From the NCBI GenBank assembly GCA_019261985.1, contig JAFAQY010000091.1, positions 45,079-109,078 of the forward strand: 64,000 nt of DNA. The letters are read 5' to 3'. Positions 28,460 through 36,466 of the stretch are shown here, one piece after another. The notes beneath the pieces are model-generated. The model did no database searches and was not told the DNA's origin. It worked only from the letters and a program-made list of their open reading frames with translations. How positions within the stretch are numbered: the stretch's first letter is position 1; each line of letters begins with the position of its first letter. This DNA comes from Bryobacterales bacterium. Lineage in GTDB: Bacteria > Acidobacteriota > Terriglobia > Bryobacterales > Bryobacteraceae. The position numbers and the translations under genes were made by a program.

Positions 28460-29407
28460 GTGCCCAATCGAACTGTACCGCCCAATCCTGACCTCCAACA
28501 ATACAAAAGGCAAGCCAAGGAATTACTGAAGGCTTGCAGGGATGCCCAGCCTGAGGCGCTGGTGCGCATCCGAAATCATCATCCTCGGCTGAAGCACGCT
28601 CCCGACCTGGAGGCCGAGCGCATGGCTCTCAAACTTTCTGACGCGCAGCTAGTCATCGCCAGAGAGCACGCCCTTGACAGCTGGCCCAAGTTTGCGATGC
28701 ACGTTCGCAGTATTGAACTGGCCCACCCGTCCGGCTCCTCTCCGCTGGCCGGTCGATTCAGGCGCTTTGCTGAAGCGATCCCGATAGGTGAAATTGAGCT
28801 GACCGCCGAGATTTCGACTACGGCCAACGGCAAGGGATTGGTACTCTGCGTGGATGCGGCCCGCAGCAGCCACTATGCAAGAGCTCATGCCGCAACAGAC
28901 GAACTCCATCGCGCGGGCATCGGCACGGTCTTGGTCGACTTGCTCACGGAGGAAGAATCGACCGACGACCTGATCGCCGAAAGAGTTCAATTCGACTTGC
29001 CCTTATTGAGCGGGCGCGTCAATGCGCTCAGAGACTGGATTGCGCAGCAGCCTGACCTCAGCGAATTCGGCCTAGGCTATCTCGGCACCGACACCGGGGC
29101 ATCCGCTGCTTTGTGGGCAGCCAGCCGCCCCCCTCAGGTGCCTAGAGCCGTTGTTTCGTTGGGCGGCCGGCCCGATCACGCCGGGCCGCGGCTTGGATAC
29201 CTACAAGTTCCCACGCTGTTCATAACAGGGAGCAAGAGCCCAGCACTGCTCGAAATGACGCGCTTTGCCTATTCCGTAATTCCCCGGGAAACCACGTGTG
29301 ACTTGGAAATGATTACGGGTGCCAGTCATGGCTTGCAGGAAGAGGATGCCTTTAGCAGGGGCGTCGACCTCGCGCGGGCTTGGTTTGAGCAGTTCCTTGT
29401 GGCGTAA
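28460..29407 (+). CDS. Alpha/beta-hydrolase (dienelactone-hydrolase-like) with N-terminal leader domain
   Basis: A 315-residue protein starting at GTG 28460 behind GGAAGGAGC. Residues 1-85 (NPDLQQYKRQAKELLKACRDAQPEALVRIRNHHP...ARFALDSWPKF type) are the helical leader seen in front of ankyrin or hydrolase domains in many soil bacteria. Residues 95-315 match the DLH-like domain often linked to phosphoribosyltransferases (KGLVLCVDAARSS, GIGTVLVDLLTEEE, LGYLGTDTGASAALWAA, PTLFITGSKSP, GASHGLQEED). The usual nucleophile elbow of that family, G-A-S-T-G, reads G-T-D-T-G here, so the serine is replaced by aspartate. Esterase activity is doubtful, though an Asp nucleophile is not excluded. Cargo of the mobile element, 61 nt upstream of the kinase gene. 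Confidence 0.75.
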   Translation: MPNRTVPPNPDLQQYKRQAKELLKACRDAQPEALVRIRNHHPRLKHAPDLEAERMALKLSDAQLVIAREHALDSWPKFAMHVRSIELAHPSGSSPLAGRFRRFAEAIPIGEIELTAEISTTANGKGLVLCVDAARSSHYARAHAATDELHRAGIGTVLVDLLTEEESTDDLIAERVQFDLPLLSGRVNALRDWIAQQPDLSEFGLGYLGTDTGASAALWAASRPPQVPRAVVSLGGRPDHAGPRLGYLQVPTLFITGSKSPALLEMTRFAYSVIPRETTCDLEMITGASHGLQEEDAFSRGVDLARAWFEQFLVA

Positions 29408-29467
29408 GCAGGCAGGCGCTGTGTTTCCCGGCAACAGAAATCAACTATTGGAAGGAACGTTTCTGCT

Positions 29468-30466
29468 ATGGATGTAATCCCGGAGACTCATCGCGACGTG
29501 GCGCGCTCGGCTCTAGCTGAGGCCTTCGGGCCGGGTAAGGACCCTGTGGTTCAGCGGGTTGTGGCTGGCGCTTCAGGCGCTTTGACGTATCGCATCGAGG
29601 TGAATGGAAGGTCCTATTTGATGCGACTAGAAACACGTCGCGGCCCGCTGCGCAACCCCCATCAGTATACATGCATGAGAATCGCGGCCGATGCTGGAAT
29701 TGCGCCCGCGTTGCGTTACGCCGATGACGCGGCGGGCGTGGCCATTCTCGACTTCATTGAGCAACGTCCGCTGCAAGACTATCCCGGTGGCGCCTTGGGA
29801 TTGGCCACAGCCGCGGGAAGACTGGCGGCGCAACTACAGCAGACCGCTGCGTTCCCCGAATTGGCAGACTACTTCGCGATTCTTGAACGCACGCTCGCGT
29901 ACGCCCAACGTATGTTCGCAGCCGGGTTGCTGGAACCTCACCTGGAGGCATTCCAAAGAATCCGCGCCGCGTATCCCCGGGATTCAGCGAAGCACGTATC
30001 GAGCCACAACGACCTCAATCCCGCTAACATTCTGTTCGACGGTCAGCGGCTGTGGATGATTGATTGGGAAACTTCAGGTAGAAACGATGCTATGACCGAT
30101 ATCGCCATACTGGCCGAAAATTTTGCGCGGACGCCAGAATTGGAGGAAGCGTTGGTCGGGGCCTGGCTGGGGGGTCAACTGAGCCCCTCCGGGCGGTCCC
30201 GATTGATGTTGATGCGCAAGTTGACGCGACTCTACTACGCGGGAATCCTACTGGCCACATCGGTGACGGCAACCGGAGGAGCGCCAATCAGTGATCTTGC
30301 GGCGCCGACGGAAGCCGAGTTCCGCGCCCTGGTAACATCGGGCCAGATTCAGGCCGGTTCCGTGGAAACAAAGAAGCTCTTGGGCAAGATGATGCTGGCA
30401 GGTTTCCTCGACGGAACGCAAACGGAGGCTTTCCAAAGGGTGCTCAACGAAACACGAGATGAGTGA
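29468..30466 (+). CDS. APH/choline-kinase family phosphotransferase
   Basis: A 332-residue protein-kinase-like small-molecule phosphotransferase. Visible landmarks are the N-lobe GASGALTYRIEVNGRSYLMRLE with the ATP-binding lysine position taken by Arg or shifted, the Brenner catalytic motif SHNDLNPANILFDG (HxDxxxxN) and the metal-binding IDWETSGRND. Members phosphorylate aminoglycosides, macrolides, choline or ethanolamine. The absence of recognisable subclass motifs prevents a substrate call. It follows the hydrolase-like gene with a similar GGAAGGA ribosome-binding site, suggesting an operon. Being transposon cargo makes a detoxification or resistance role attractive, but this is inference. 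Confidence 0.82.
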   Translation: MDVIPETHRDVARSALAEAFGPGKDPVVQRVVAGASGALTYRIEVNGRSYLMRLETRRGPLRNPHQYTCMRIAADAGIAPALRYADDAAGVAILDFIEQRPLQDYPGGALGLATAAGRLAAQLQQTAAFPELADYFAILERTLAYAQRMFAAGLLEPHLEAFQRIRAAYPRDSAKHVSSHNDLNPANILFDGQRLWMIDWETSGRNDAMTDIAILAENFARTPELEEALVGAWLGGQLSPSGRSRLMLMRKLTRLYYAGILLATSVTATGGAPISDLAAPTEAEFRALVTSGQIQAGSVETKKLLGKMMLAGFLDGTQTEAFQRVLNETRDE

Positions 30467-30540
30467 TATACCAACCAAGCGCCCCGTTCGGCATTGTCCA
30501 ACCGGGGATAGCTCACGATCAACGGCGTAGTGTTTACTAC

Positions 30541-31153
30541 TGTCCGTTACGACCGACAATGGCCTATCGGCCCCTTCCTTACGCGGCCTGCTGCCGACGA
30601 ATTTGACGCTGTTTTCGCGCCTCCTCGAGCTTCCGATCTCGCTCGGCATGGATCTCCTGCTGCCGGCCGGCGAGCATGTCCTTCGGCGTGATGTAGCCAA
30701 TGGCACTGTTCAAGCGGACGTCGTTGTAATGTTCCACGTAGCCCTCCACCAGCCGCCGCGCATCCTCCAGTGACAGCGGCGTTCCTGGCCGGATGCACTC
30801 TCCTTTTAGCGATTTGTGCCAACGTTCGATTTTTCCGTTCGATTGGGGATAGTAGGGCGAAGTTCTGACGTCAGGTAGGCAATCCGTTCCTGCTCGGCGG
30901 AACGGTTCGGCCGTTCGTTCTGCTCGAAGGCGGCCGCGCCGTTCTCGAAGAGTTCCTTCTGCCAGCGGTAGAAGACCGTCGGCTGGAGTCCCACCTCATC
31001 GCACAGCTTTGAGATGGGCTCCTTCTCCAGCAAATGCCGCCTCAGGATGGCGACCTTCTCTTCCGGCGCGTAGTGCTTCCGTTGCTTCTTCATGCGTTCT
31101 CTCCCTTAGCTTAGTGGGAGAACGCCTTCTCCATTTCCAACTGAACCGGAACA
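30541..31153 (-). mobile_element. IS3-type insertion sequence remnant
   Basis: The first transposase frame starts about 60 nt inside the right end (31153), and the second ends about 37 nt inside a sequence at 30541 (TGTCCGTTACGACCGACAAT) that resembles the right end. This is the layout of an IS3-family element. The middle of the transposase is deleted, leaving about 613 of a probable 1.2-1.5 kb. Confidence 0.7.
30579..31093 (-). pseudogene. IS3-family transposase, internally deleted (orfA start + orfB end)
   Basis: The orfA part (31093 downward) reads KKQRKHYAPEEKVAILRR...SKLCDEVGLQPTVFYRWQKELF, the helix-turn-helix and leucine-zipper start of IS3 OrfA. At about 30865-30880 it jumps, in another phase, into the end of OrfB: RTSPYYPQSNGKIERWHKSLKGE...YVEHYNDVRLNSAIGYITP, which contains the final catalytic Glu helix. 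It then ends RRQQAA and stop at 30579. The first two DDE aspartates and most of the catalytic core are gone, so it cannot transpose by itself. Mobility would need a related transposase in trans. Confidence 0.85.
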
Positions 31154-31157
31154 GATC

Positions 31158-31313
31158 GAGGTAATGCATGTGTGGCGACTCATTCGCAAGTTCGAAGAAC
31201 CCCGCCGGCCGGCCAGCTCCTTGTGGATAATCACGAAGGAACTCCCATCCGGAGGAACTGTGTCCATTCGAAAATGAACAGCTCACAGAGAGGCCTCAAC
31301 GATCGGTGATTAG
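31158..31313 (+). pseudogene. HTH-protein gene copy 2, right part
   Basis: The continuation of the interrupted copy 2 reads MHVWRLIRKFEEPRRPASSLWIITKE, then jumps directly to sequence equivalent to the end of copy 1 (LPSGG..., tract CATTCGAAAATGAACAGCTCA, TCGGTGATTAG). An internal deletion of about 320 nt has removed the helix-turn-helix. The following 70 nt resemble the 3' flank of copy 1 (25884-25960), confirming that the duplicated unit extends past the stop codon. Confidence 0.85.
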
Positions 31314-31583
31314 GAATCCACCAGACTGGCGACGCCGTTTTTCATTCAGCTCTTGACTGCTTGCGGATCGACCTTGCCGCATCGGTGACGAGTTCCACGC
31401 GGTGGCCGCACCCGCCTCCAGCTTAAGGCCGAAGAATGCCGCGCGCATGGCTGGGCGATCGCTTCCGATTTGGGTTTGAATTTTGCCGCCCCTTCGTTCA
31501 ATTGCTCAGTCTGAGCCACGACTCGACATTTCTGCAATACTCAACAAAGACCCCGCCTAACCGAAGGGATACTCGGAGGAAGT
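31314..31583. repeat. Duplicated flanking sequence of the HTH unit
   Basis: The first part resembles the region after copy 1. From about 31425 it resembles the 27305-27453 upstream region of copy 2 (GATTTGGGTTTGAATTTTGC, CCCCTTCGTTCAATTGCT, TTTCTGCAATACTC). It thus holds the promoter block of copy 3. No gene is seen. Confidence 0.7.
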
Positions 31584-31971
31584 GCGGAGATCGACTCCCC
31601 TACTGTGCTGGGAGCCGTCGCGAGAGATCTTCGCGACGAAGATCTGCTCCAATGCCTGTCGATCAATCCTGGCCGCACTGGCGACGAGTTGGTCGGATGC
31701 TCCCGAACCATTGAGATTTGGAAATCCCTCATGCGATCGCGCTCGTTCGCAGCCGCGGTGATCGAGACCGGTTCGCCCGGCTCCGGCCCACGGATTGTCG
31801 GTTTTGGCGCCAGCGTTTTCTTCCAGCAAAGGTTCGTCGACGAGGAGTTCTGCCACCCTCGGCCTGGCTAAACGCTCGCGTCTTTGCCGGCATCGATTCC
31901 GGAAAGTCCGTGGTCCTAAGCGAGCCGGAACTTCGCTCGGCCAATACCAGCGGCAGTCTCGATTCATTGGT
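31584..31971 (+). pseudogene. HTH-protein gene copy 3 (start lost, frameshifted, truncated)
   Basis: The position of the start codon is GCG instead of ATG. The frame then reads GAVARDLRDEDLLQCLSINPGR...GPRIVGFGASVFF and stops at GGC-TAA near 31868. In the next phase it continues LNARVFAGIDSGKSVVLSEPEL...NTSGSLDSL. Homology ends at about 31971, where sequence of an unrelated propeller gene fragment on the opposite strand begins. Confidence 0.85.
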
Positions 31972-32180
31972 CCGGAGCACAAATAAGACGTGCTTGCCAT
32001 CGGGGCTGCATACGGGCCACCTCGTCAGCGGAATGTTGAAGGTGAGGCGCGACATCTGTTCACGCTGCGAGTCATAAACGAAGATTCCTCTCTCGTTCCC
32101 TGTACCTTGCGCTAGCGCCAGCCGCTGGCCGTCGGGAGAAAGGCGCAACGTAAAATAGAGAAGCCTGGCGTGGAGATCAG
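31972..32180 (-). pseudogene. Fragment of a WD40-like (TolB-type) propeller gene
   Basis: The minus strand encodes LHARLLYFTLRLSPDGQRLALAQGTGN..., YDSQREQMSRLTFNIPLTRWPVCSPDGKHVLFVLRTNE. This gives two adjacent PD40/TolB repeats with the typical W/SPDG-x-x-hydrophobic motif, as found in acidobacterial kinase-linked or peptidase-linked propellers. Neither start nor the rest of the propeller is present. It abuts copy 3 of the HTH gene, marking a recombination joint at about 31971. Confidence 0.7.
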
Positions 32181-32704
32181 TGGCCTGGGGGCGGCCGCCG
32201 TGGCGATATCAAAGGTGCCGTCCGAAAAGGCAATCGGGAGACGGACGCTTCCCGAACCTCAACGCGTGCAATATCGATCCATCGCTGGTTCGTTCGCATG
32301 GCCATGGCCCCGCTCTCCTTCGAATGGTCGACGCCTCGGCCGTACGGAAAACAGCTACAGTTTCGGTTTCCAAAAATGCGCGAATAGCATCCCTCAAGGC
32401 GTCCAAAGGTATCTTCGCCCGCGTAGTCTTGAGATAGGGATGTTGCAGGGAGATGGGTGCAAATTTTCGCGGCAAGCCACGATATCAAGCGCTCTCCTCA
32501 GGAGGCAAGTATATTGTGACAAGTATGTTGTGACCAAACGAAAGGGTCGGCATGTTGCTCTTGGTCATGGCGCCACGCCATCGCGGCGATGTCTTCCGAT
32601 TTTCGATGCAGAGTAGTTGAAGCGCTAGGCCGGAAAGCCGGTCTGCTTTCGTCCTAGCCGGTGTTGGCCGCAAGCGCACGCTTGGTCAGCCGTAGCCAAT
32701 GCCA
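32181..32704. other. Gene-poor stretch with 14-bp tandem repeat
   Basis: About 520 nt with no gene I can support. Several open frames overlap on both strands without ribosome-binding sites or family motifs. At 32507-32534 there is a two-unit tandem repeat (AAGTATATTGTGAC, AAGTATGTTGTGAC). The region closes the rearranged segment that begins near 23 kb. Confidence 0.5.
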
Positions 32705-34237
32705 TCACTGAATTGCCCGAGCGGTCTCGCTTGGGTCTGCTAACCGCGTCAGACGTATCGGGTCCGCATCCACCTTGACCAGCCATACCGAACGGTTCTT
32801 GAAGTATTCCCTTACACGTGCATTGCTCGCGTCATCCAATTCCCTCGCCCACACGATCCTCGCGCGATCAATATCCGCGCGGTTGTAGATCCACTCGGCG
32901 GCCGCATTGTGGTCCGGGCCAACTCGAACTAAAATCAGGTGATTGCCGGGAGTCGAGTTCACCCGGTCTTCGATTTTCGAACGTTCGCGAGAGAAGGCGC
33001 GCAGTTCCGGGCCGCCGACCACCTGCATCCCTGCCTTGACGCTCAGAAACATGTCCAGCAGTACGATGCCGGCCACAAGTGCACGCCTCAGCGGCATGCG
33101 CAGAACCCTCCAATTCCATACGTATCGCAAGCCCAGCACGGAAATTCCCAAAAACGCCGAAGTCAAAGGCGCAACATAATGCGGCAGGAAAAACCAATAC
33201 AGATATTGGCCCAGCACGACAAAAATACAAACCCCGGCCAGATATAAAGAACCCTTCTTCCGCGTGAACGGCGAAAGAATAATCCCCAGGGCAAGCGCAA
33301 ATCCGCCATAAAAGCTCCAAATTCGGTTCCATCTCTCCCGAAGAGGAACGTATTCCGTTTTCTGCCATTCGTAAACATCGCGGATATCTTTATAGGCCGC
33401 CTTTGGCTCAGGGGGCAATGGTTCCCACACCAACCCTCTGGGAACTCCGTACACAGCCTGGCTGAGTTGATACGGCATCTGCAAAGCATGGCCGGTCACG
33501 CGGTAGTTGTAATAGCCCTGCAACGCCACAGTCAAAAGCGCAATGACGGCAACCGGCGCCGCTACGAACCGAAGCCGCCCGCCTCGAAACATCCACGCGA
33601 GCAGGATCAAGCCAACCGCGCCGCTGAATAGTAATCCCTCGAATGGCCGGCTCATCACCGTGATCGCGAGGCCCACCGCCAGCGTTACACCAGTCCCCAC
33701 CCGGCTGCTCTTGATCAAGCGCGGCAGCGCCCCGAGAGCTATCGCGCCCCCAATCGCCGCCACATTCCCGCCCATATAACTGTTCGTCCAATAGCTGAAG
33801 ACGCCCAAGCGGACAAAGAAATACAACGCCCCGAGCAGCGCCCACGGCGGCTCTACCCAGCCACATAGCATCCAGAAAATAGCCCCGCACAGCAGGCCCG
33901 TGCTTGCGACAACTCCATACCAGGGATGACCGGCACTCGCTTGACCAACTGCAAGCGCCACCCCCTGGCCAGGTGGATAAATCGAGGCGTAGTGCGGCTG
34001 CTGCAACACATACAGCGTTTCAAAATGCTCTTGCAAAGGATGAGGCGGATTCGCCAAGCGGCCGGAGGCGAAGGTGTCCGCCAAAAGCAGGTACCCGAAC
34101 TCATCCGCAACGGCTGGCCGCGGTATCGGATAAATCGGAAGCAGCACCAGCCGCGCAACGATCGGCAGAACGGTTAAAATCAGGCAGACAACCAAGACCT
34201 GTCGTCTGCCCCATTTTTCCGCGATTAGGAAACTAAT
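32705..34237 (-). CDS. Polytopic membrane protein, GT-C (GT39-like) glycosyltransferase candidate
   Basis: About 510 residues with roughly ten hydrophobic segments and a soluble C-terminal domain (about the last 120 residues). The first extracytoplasmic loop has an acidic pair in PRPAVADEFGYLLLADTFASGRL, where GT-C enzymes (ArnT/PMT) keep their metal-binding or catalytic Asp-Glu. The next motifs, HYASIYPPGQGVALA and YFFVRLGVFSYWTNSYMGGN, are typical of acidobacterial relatives. The open frame extends upstream antisense to the DAHP synthase gene, which is not believable. No ATG is available after that gene's end, so the start is ATT at 34237 or TTG at 34195 and remains uncertain. The likely donor is a polyprenyl-phosphate sugar. 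Confidence 0.65.
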   Translation of the reverse strand: MSFLIAEKWGRRQVLVVCLILTVLPIVARLVLLPIYPIPRPAVADEFGYLLLADTFASGRLANPPHPLQEHFETLYVLQQPHYASIYPPGQGVALAVGQASAGHPWYGVVASTGLLCGAIFWMLCGWVEPPWALLGALYFFVRLGVFSYWTNSYMGGNVAAIGGAIALGALPRLIKSSRVGTGVTLAVGLAITVMSRPFEGLLFSGAVGLILLAWMFRGGRLRFVAAPVAVIALLTVALQGYYNYRVTGHALQMPYQLSQAVYGVPRGLVWEPLPPEPKAAYKDIRDVYEWQKTEYVPLRERWNRIWSFYGGFALALGIILSPFTRKKGSLYLAGVCIFVVLGQYLYWFFLPHYVAPLTSAFLGISVLGLRYVWNWRVLRMPLRRALVAGIVLLDMFLSVKAGMQVVGGPELRAFSRERSKIEDRVNSTPGNHLILVRVGPDHNAAAEWIYNRADIDRARIVWARELDDASNARVREYFKNRSVWLVKVDADPIRLTRLADPSETARAIQ

Positions 34238-34245
34238 CGCCGCTG

Positions 34246-35286
34246 CTAGACCGCCGCGACGGCTTCTTCGATCCTCGACTGCTTCCATAGCTCGATGTAA
34301 GGCTTCAGATCCTCCATCATCTTGGCGAACTGCTTGGGGTCGAGCGACTGCGCGCCATCGCTGATGGCTTTTTCGGGATGCGGGTGCATCTCCACCAGCA
34401 AGCCATCGGAGCCGATCGCCACCGCGGCGCGAGCAAGCGCCGGAACCAGACTCCGCTTTCCGGTAGCGTGGCTGGGATCGAGAATTACCGGCAAATGAGT
34501 GAGTTCGTTCAGCGCGGCGACCGCGGCGATGTCGCAGGTATTGCGCGTGACGGTCTCGAAGGTGCGGATGCCGCGCTCGCACAGCATGACCTTTGGATTT
34601 CCATGGGCGACGATATACTCGGCCGACATCAGAAGCTCCTTGACCGTCGAACTCATACCCCGCTTCAGCAGGATCGGACGGCCGCACTGGCCCAGATTCT
34701 TCAGCAGCGCGAAATTCTGCATATTGCGCGCGCCGATTTGCAGAATGTCGGCGTAATCGGCGACCAAGCCGACGTCGCGATCGCTCATCACTTCGGTGAT
34801 GATCCGCAGCCCGGTGGCGCGGCGAGCCTTGTCGAGCAGCTTGAGCCCTTCCTCCTCCAGCCCTTGGAAATCGTAGGGCGAGGTGCGCGGCTTGAACGCG
34901 CCGCCGCGCAGGATCTTCGCGCCCGCGCGCGCCACGATCTCGGCCGATTCCAGAATCTGCTTTTCGTTCTCCACCGAGCAGGGGCCCGCCATAACCACGA
35001 ATTCGTCGCCGCCGATGGTTACATTGCCGGTGGTAATTTCCGTTTTCGTTTGGCGAAATTCGCGGCTCACGAATTTGTAAGGAGCCGAGATACGCACGGC
35101 CTTCTCCACTTGCGGCATCGCTTCCAGGGCTTCAAGACACGCCGTCACATCGCCCACGCCGATGACGCCGATCACCACGCGCTGCTCGCCCTCAATCGAG
35201 TGGACCTTGTATCCAAAATCCTCAATGCGCTCCTTCACTTCGGCGATTTCTTCCTTGGTGGAATGTAATTTCATTGAGATGATCAT
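34246..35286 (-). CDS. aroF: 3-deoxy-7-phosphoheptulonate (DAHP) synthase
   Basis: A 346-residue first enzyme of the shikimate pathway, condensing phosphoenolpyruvate with erythrose 4-phosphate. Residues about 1-75 are the ACT/ferredoxin-like regulatory domain of the Bacillus/Thermotoga class ([32 protein letters not shown]). The TIM barrel has [52 protein letters not shown] and [17 protein letters not shown] at 35286 is selected by the GGAGAG upstream and by homology. The open frame upstream overlaps the divergent dipeptidase promoter. A strong hairpin (35311-35333) stands in the leader, 25 nt before the start. Confidence 0.95.
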   Translation of the reverse strand: MIISMKLHSTKEEIAEVKERIEDFGYKVHSIEGEQRVVIGVIGVGDVTACLEALEAMPQVEKAVRISAPYKFVSREFRQTKTEITTGNVTIGGDEFVVMAGPCSVENEKQILESAEIVARAGAKILRGGAFKPRTSPYDFQGLEEEGLKLLDKARRATGLRIITEVMSDRDVGLVADYADILQIGARNMQNFALLKNLGQCGRPILLKRGMSSTVKELLMSAEYIVAHGNPKVMLCERGIRTFETVTRNTCDIAAVAALNELTHLPVILDPSHATGKRSLVPALARAAVAIGSDGLLVEMHPHPEKAISDGAQSLDPKQFAKMMEDLKPYIELWKQSRIEEAVAAV

Positions 35287-35310
35287 GGGGGACTCTCCGG
35301 AAATGGCAAC

Positions 35311-35333
35311 GGCCCACCCTTTGCGAGTGGGCC
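35311..35333 (-). promoter_or_regulatory. Hairpin in the aroF leader
   Basis: GGCCCAC-CCTTTGCGA-GTGGGCC is a perfect 7-bp inverted repeat with a 9-nt loop lying between the divergent starts of aroF and the dipeptidase gene. For aroF it would be in the 5' untranslated RNA. A possible leader frame before it reads [11 protein letters not shown], with one Tyr and two Phe codons, which recalls attenuation peptides. The start would be GTG at 35353 without a clear ribosome-binding site, so attenuation is speculative. Confidence 0.4.
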
Positions 35334-35362
35334 GCAAAAGCGAAGTATAGCACAATGAAGGT

Positions 35363-36466
35363 ATGAATTTCCGGCTGCTGCTTCTGTGCGTCACCATGTC
35401 CGCTTTTGCCCAAAATCGTTCTATTTCCGATACCGAGGTGATGCGAGTGCACCGGTCCGCTCTGCTAATCGACACCCATAACGACGTGACCAGCCGGACA
35501 GTGGACGGATTCGATATCGGCTCCCGCGCGCCCGGCGGCCATACCGACATCGCCCGGTTGAGAGAAGGCGGCGTCGGCGCAACATTTTTCGCCGCCTATG
35601 TTGCTTCGCGCTACGTGGAAGGCAATCGCGCCGCCAACCGGACGCTTCAGATGATCGACACCGTGCGCCATGACATCGTGGCCCGATATCCCAACGATTT
35701 CACACTCGCGACCAGCGTGAAAGATATCGAAGAGGCCCGTAAACGGGGCAAAATCGCGGCATTGATCGGGATCGAGGGGGGACACGCTATCGAGGACAGC
35801 CTGCGCTTGCTGCGCAATTATTATGTCCTGGGCGTCCGCTATATGACCTTGACCCATACCAATACCAACAATTGGGCCGATTCCTCCGGCGATATCGATA
35901 ATCCTCAGGTCAAGCACCATAACGGCCTCACGGATTTCGGGAAAGATGTGGTACGGGAAATGAACCGGCTCGGGATGATTGTCGACATTTCGCACGTCGC
36001 CGATAAAACTTTCTGGGACGCGCTGGCCGTGAGCCAGGCCCCGATTTTTGCATCGCATTCGAGCGCGCGGGCGCTCACGAAGGTTCCGCGGAACATGACC
36101 GATGAGATGATCGTCGCGCTTGCGAAAAAGGGCGGCGTAATCGACGTCAACTTCAACTGCGGATTCATCTCGCAGAAAGCGGCAGATGCGGAAGCGCGCA
36201 AGGAAAAGCCGCCGCGCGCGACGCTGGCCGATGTCGTCGCGCACATCGACCATATCCGCAAGATTGCCGGCATTGACGCCATCGGCATCGGCAGCGATTT
36301 CGACGGCGTCGAATGCACGCCGGAGGGCTTGGATGACGTTTCCAAATTCCCGAACCTGACGCGCGCGCTGCTTGAAAAAGGGTACACGCCGGAGGACATC
36401 CGCAAAATCTACGGCGAGAATTTCCTGAGGGTCATGCGCGCCGTGGAAATGGCGGCCGCGAAATGA
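35363..36466 (+). CDS. Exported membrane dipeptidase (peptidase family M19)
   Basis: A 367-residue zinc dipeptidase with a cleavable signal peptide ([17 protein letters not shown]). The binuclear zinc site of renal-dipeptidase-like enzymes is readable: LIDTHNDV (HxD), [11 protein letters not shown] (bridging Glu), [11 protein letters not shown] (His), [10 protein letters not shown] (His) and [11 protein letters not shown] (Asp). M19 enzymes cleave dipeptides, including those with a C-terminal D-residue, outside the cytoplasm. The gene overlaps the following lipoprotein gene by 4 nt (ATGA), implying co-translation. It is divergent from aroF with 76 nt between the starts. Confidence 0.92.
   Translation: MNFRLLLLCVTMSAFAQNRSISDTEVMRVHRSALLIDTHNDVTSRTVDGFDIGSRAPGGHTDIARLREGGVGATFFAAYVASRYVEGNRAANRTLQMIDTVRHDIVARYPNDFTLATSVKDIEEARKRGKIAALIGIEGGHAIEDSLRLLRNYYVLGVRYMTLTHTNTNNWADSSGDIDNPQVKHHNGLTDFGKDVVREMNRLGMIVDISHVADKTFWDALAVSQAPIFASHSSARALTKVPRNMTDEMIVALAKKGGVIDVNFNCGFISQKAADAEARKEKPPRATLADVVAHIDHIRKIAGIDAIGIGSDFDGVECTPEGLDDVSKFPNLTRALLEKGYTPEDIRKIYGENFLRVMRAVEMAAAK

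Larger units (their letters stand above)
27997..31153. mobile_element. 3.16-kb transposon-like element with cargo genes
   Basis: The left end (27997 inward, TGTGGGTTCAGCGTGAAATG) and the right end (31153 inward, reverse complement TGTTCCGGTTCAGTTGGAAA) are related inverted sequences. They share GGTTCAG, GAAATGGAG and the CTCTCC/TTCTCC region beyond. The flanks carry GATC on both sides (27993-27996 and 31154-31157), read as a 4-bp target duplication. Inside are a hydrolase-like gene, an APH-type phosphotransferase and an IS3-type transposase remnant next to the right end. It looks like a composite or IS-end-bounded transposon that lost transposase activity. The target is HTH gene copy 2. The evidence for the boundaries is the exact restoration of the interrupted frame. 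Confidence 0.8.

Noticed and set aside
32170..32616. 149-codon open frame on the plus strand
   Set aside because: Competing frames of similar length exist on the other strand, and there is no start signal or motif.
34238..34687. 150-residue N-terminal extension of the GT-C-like membrane protein
   Set aside because: It lies antisense within the DAHP synthase gene, is Arg-rich and has no membrane segments, so it is treated as a chance open frame.
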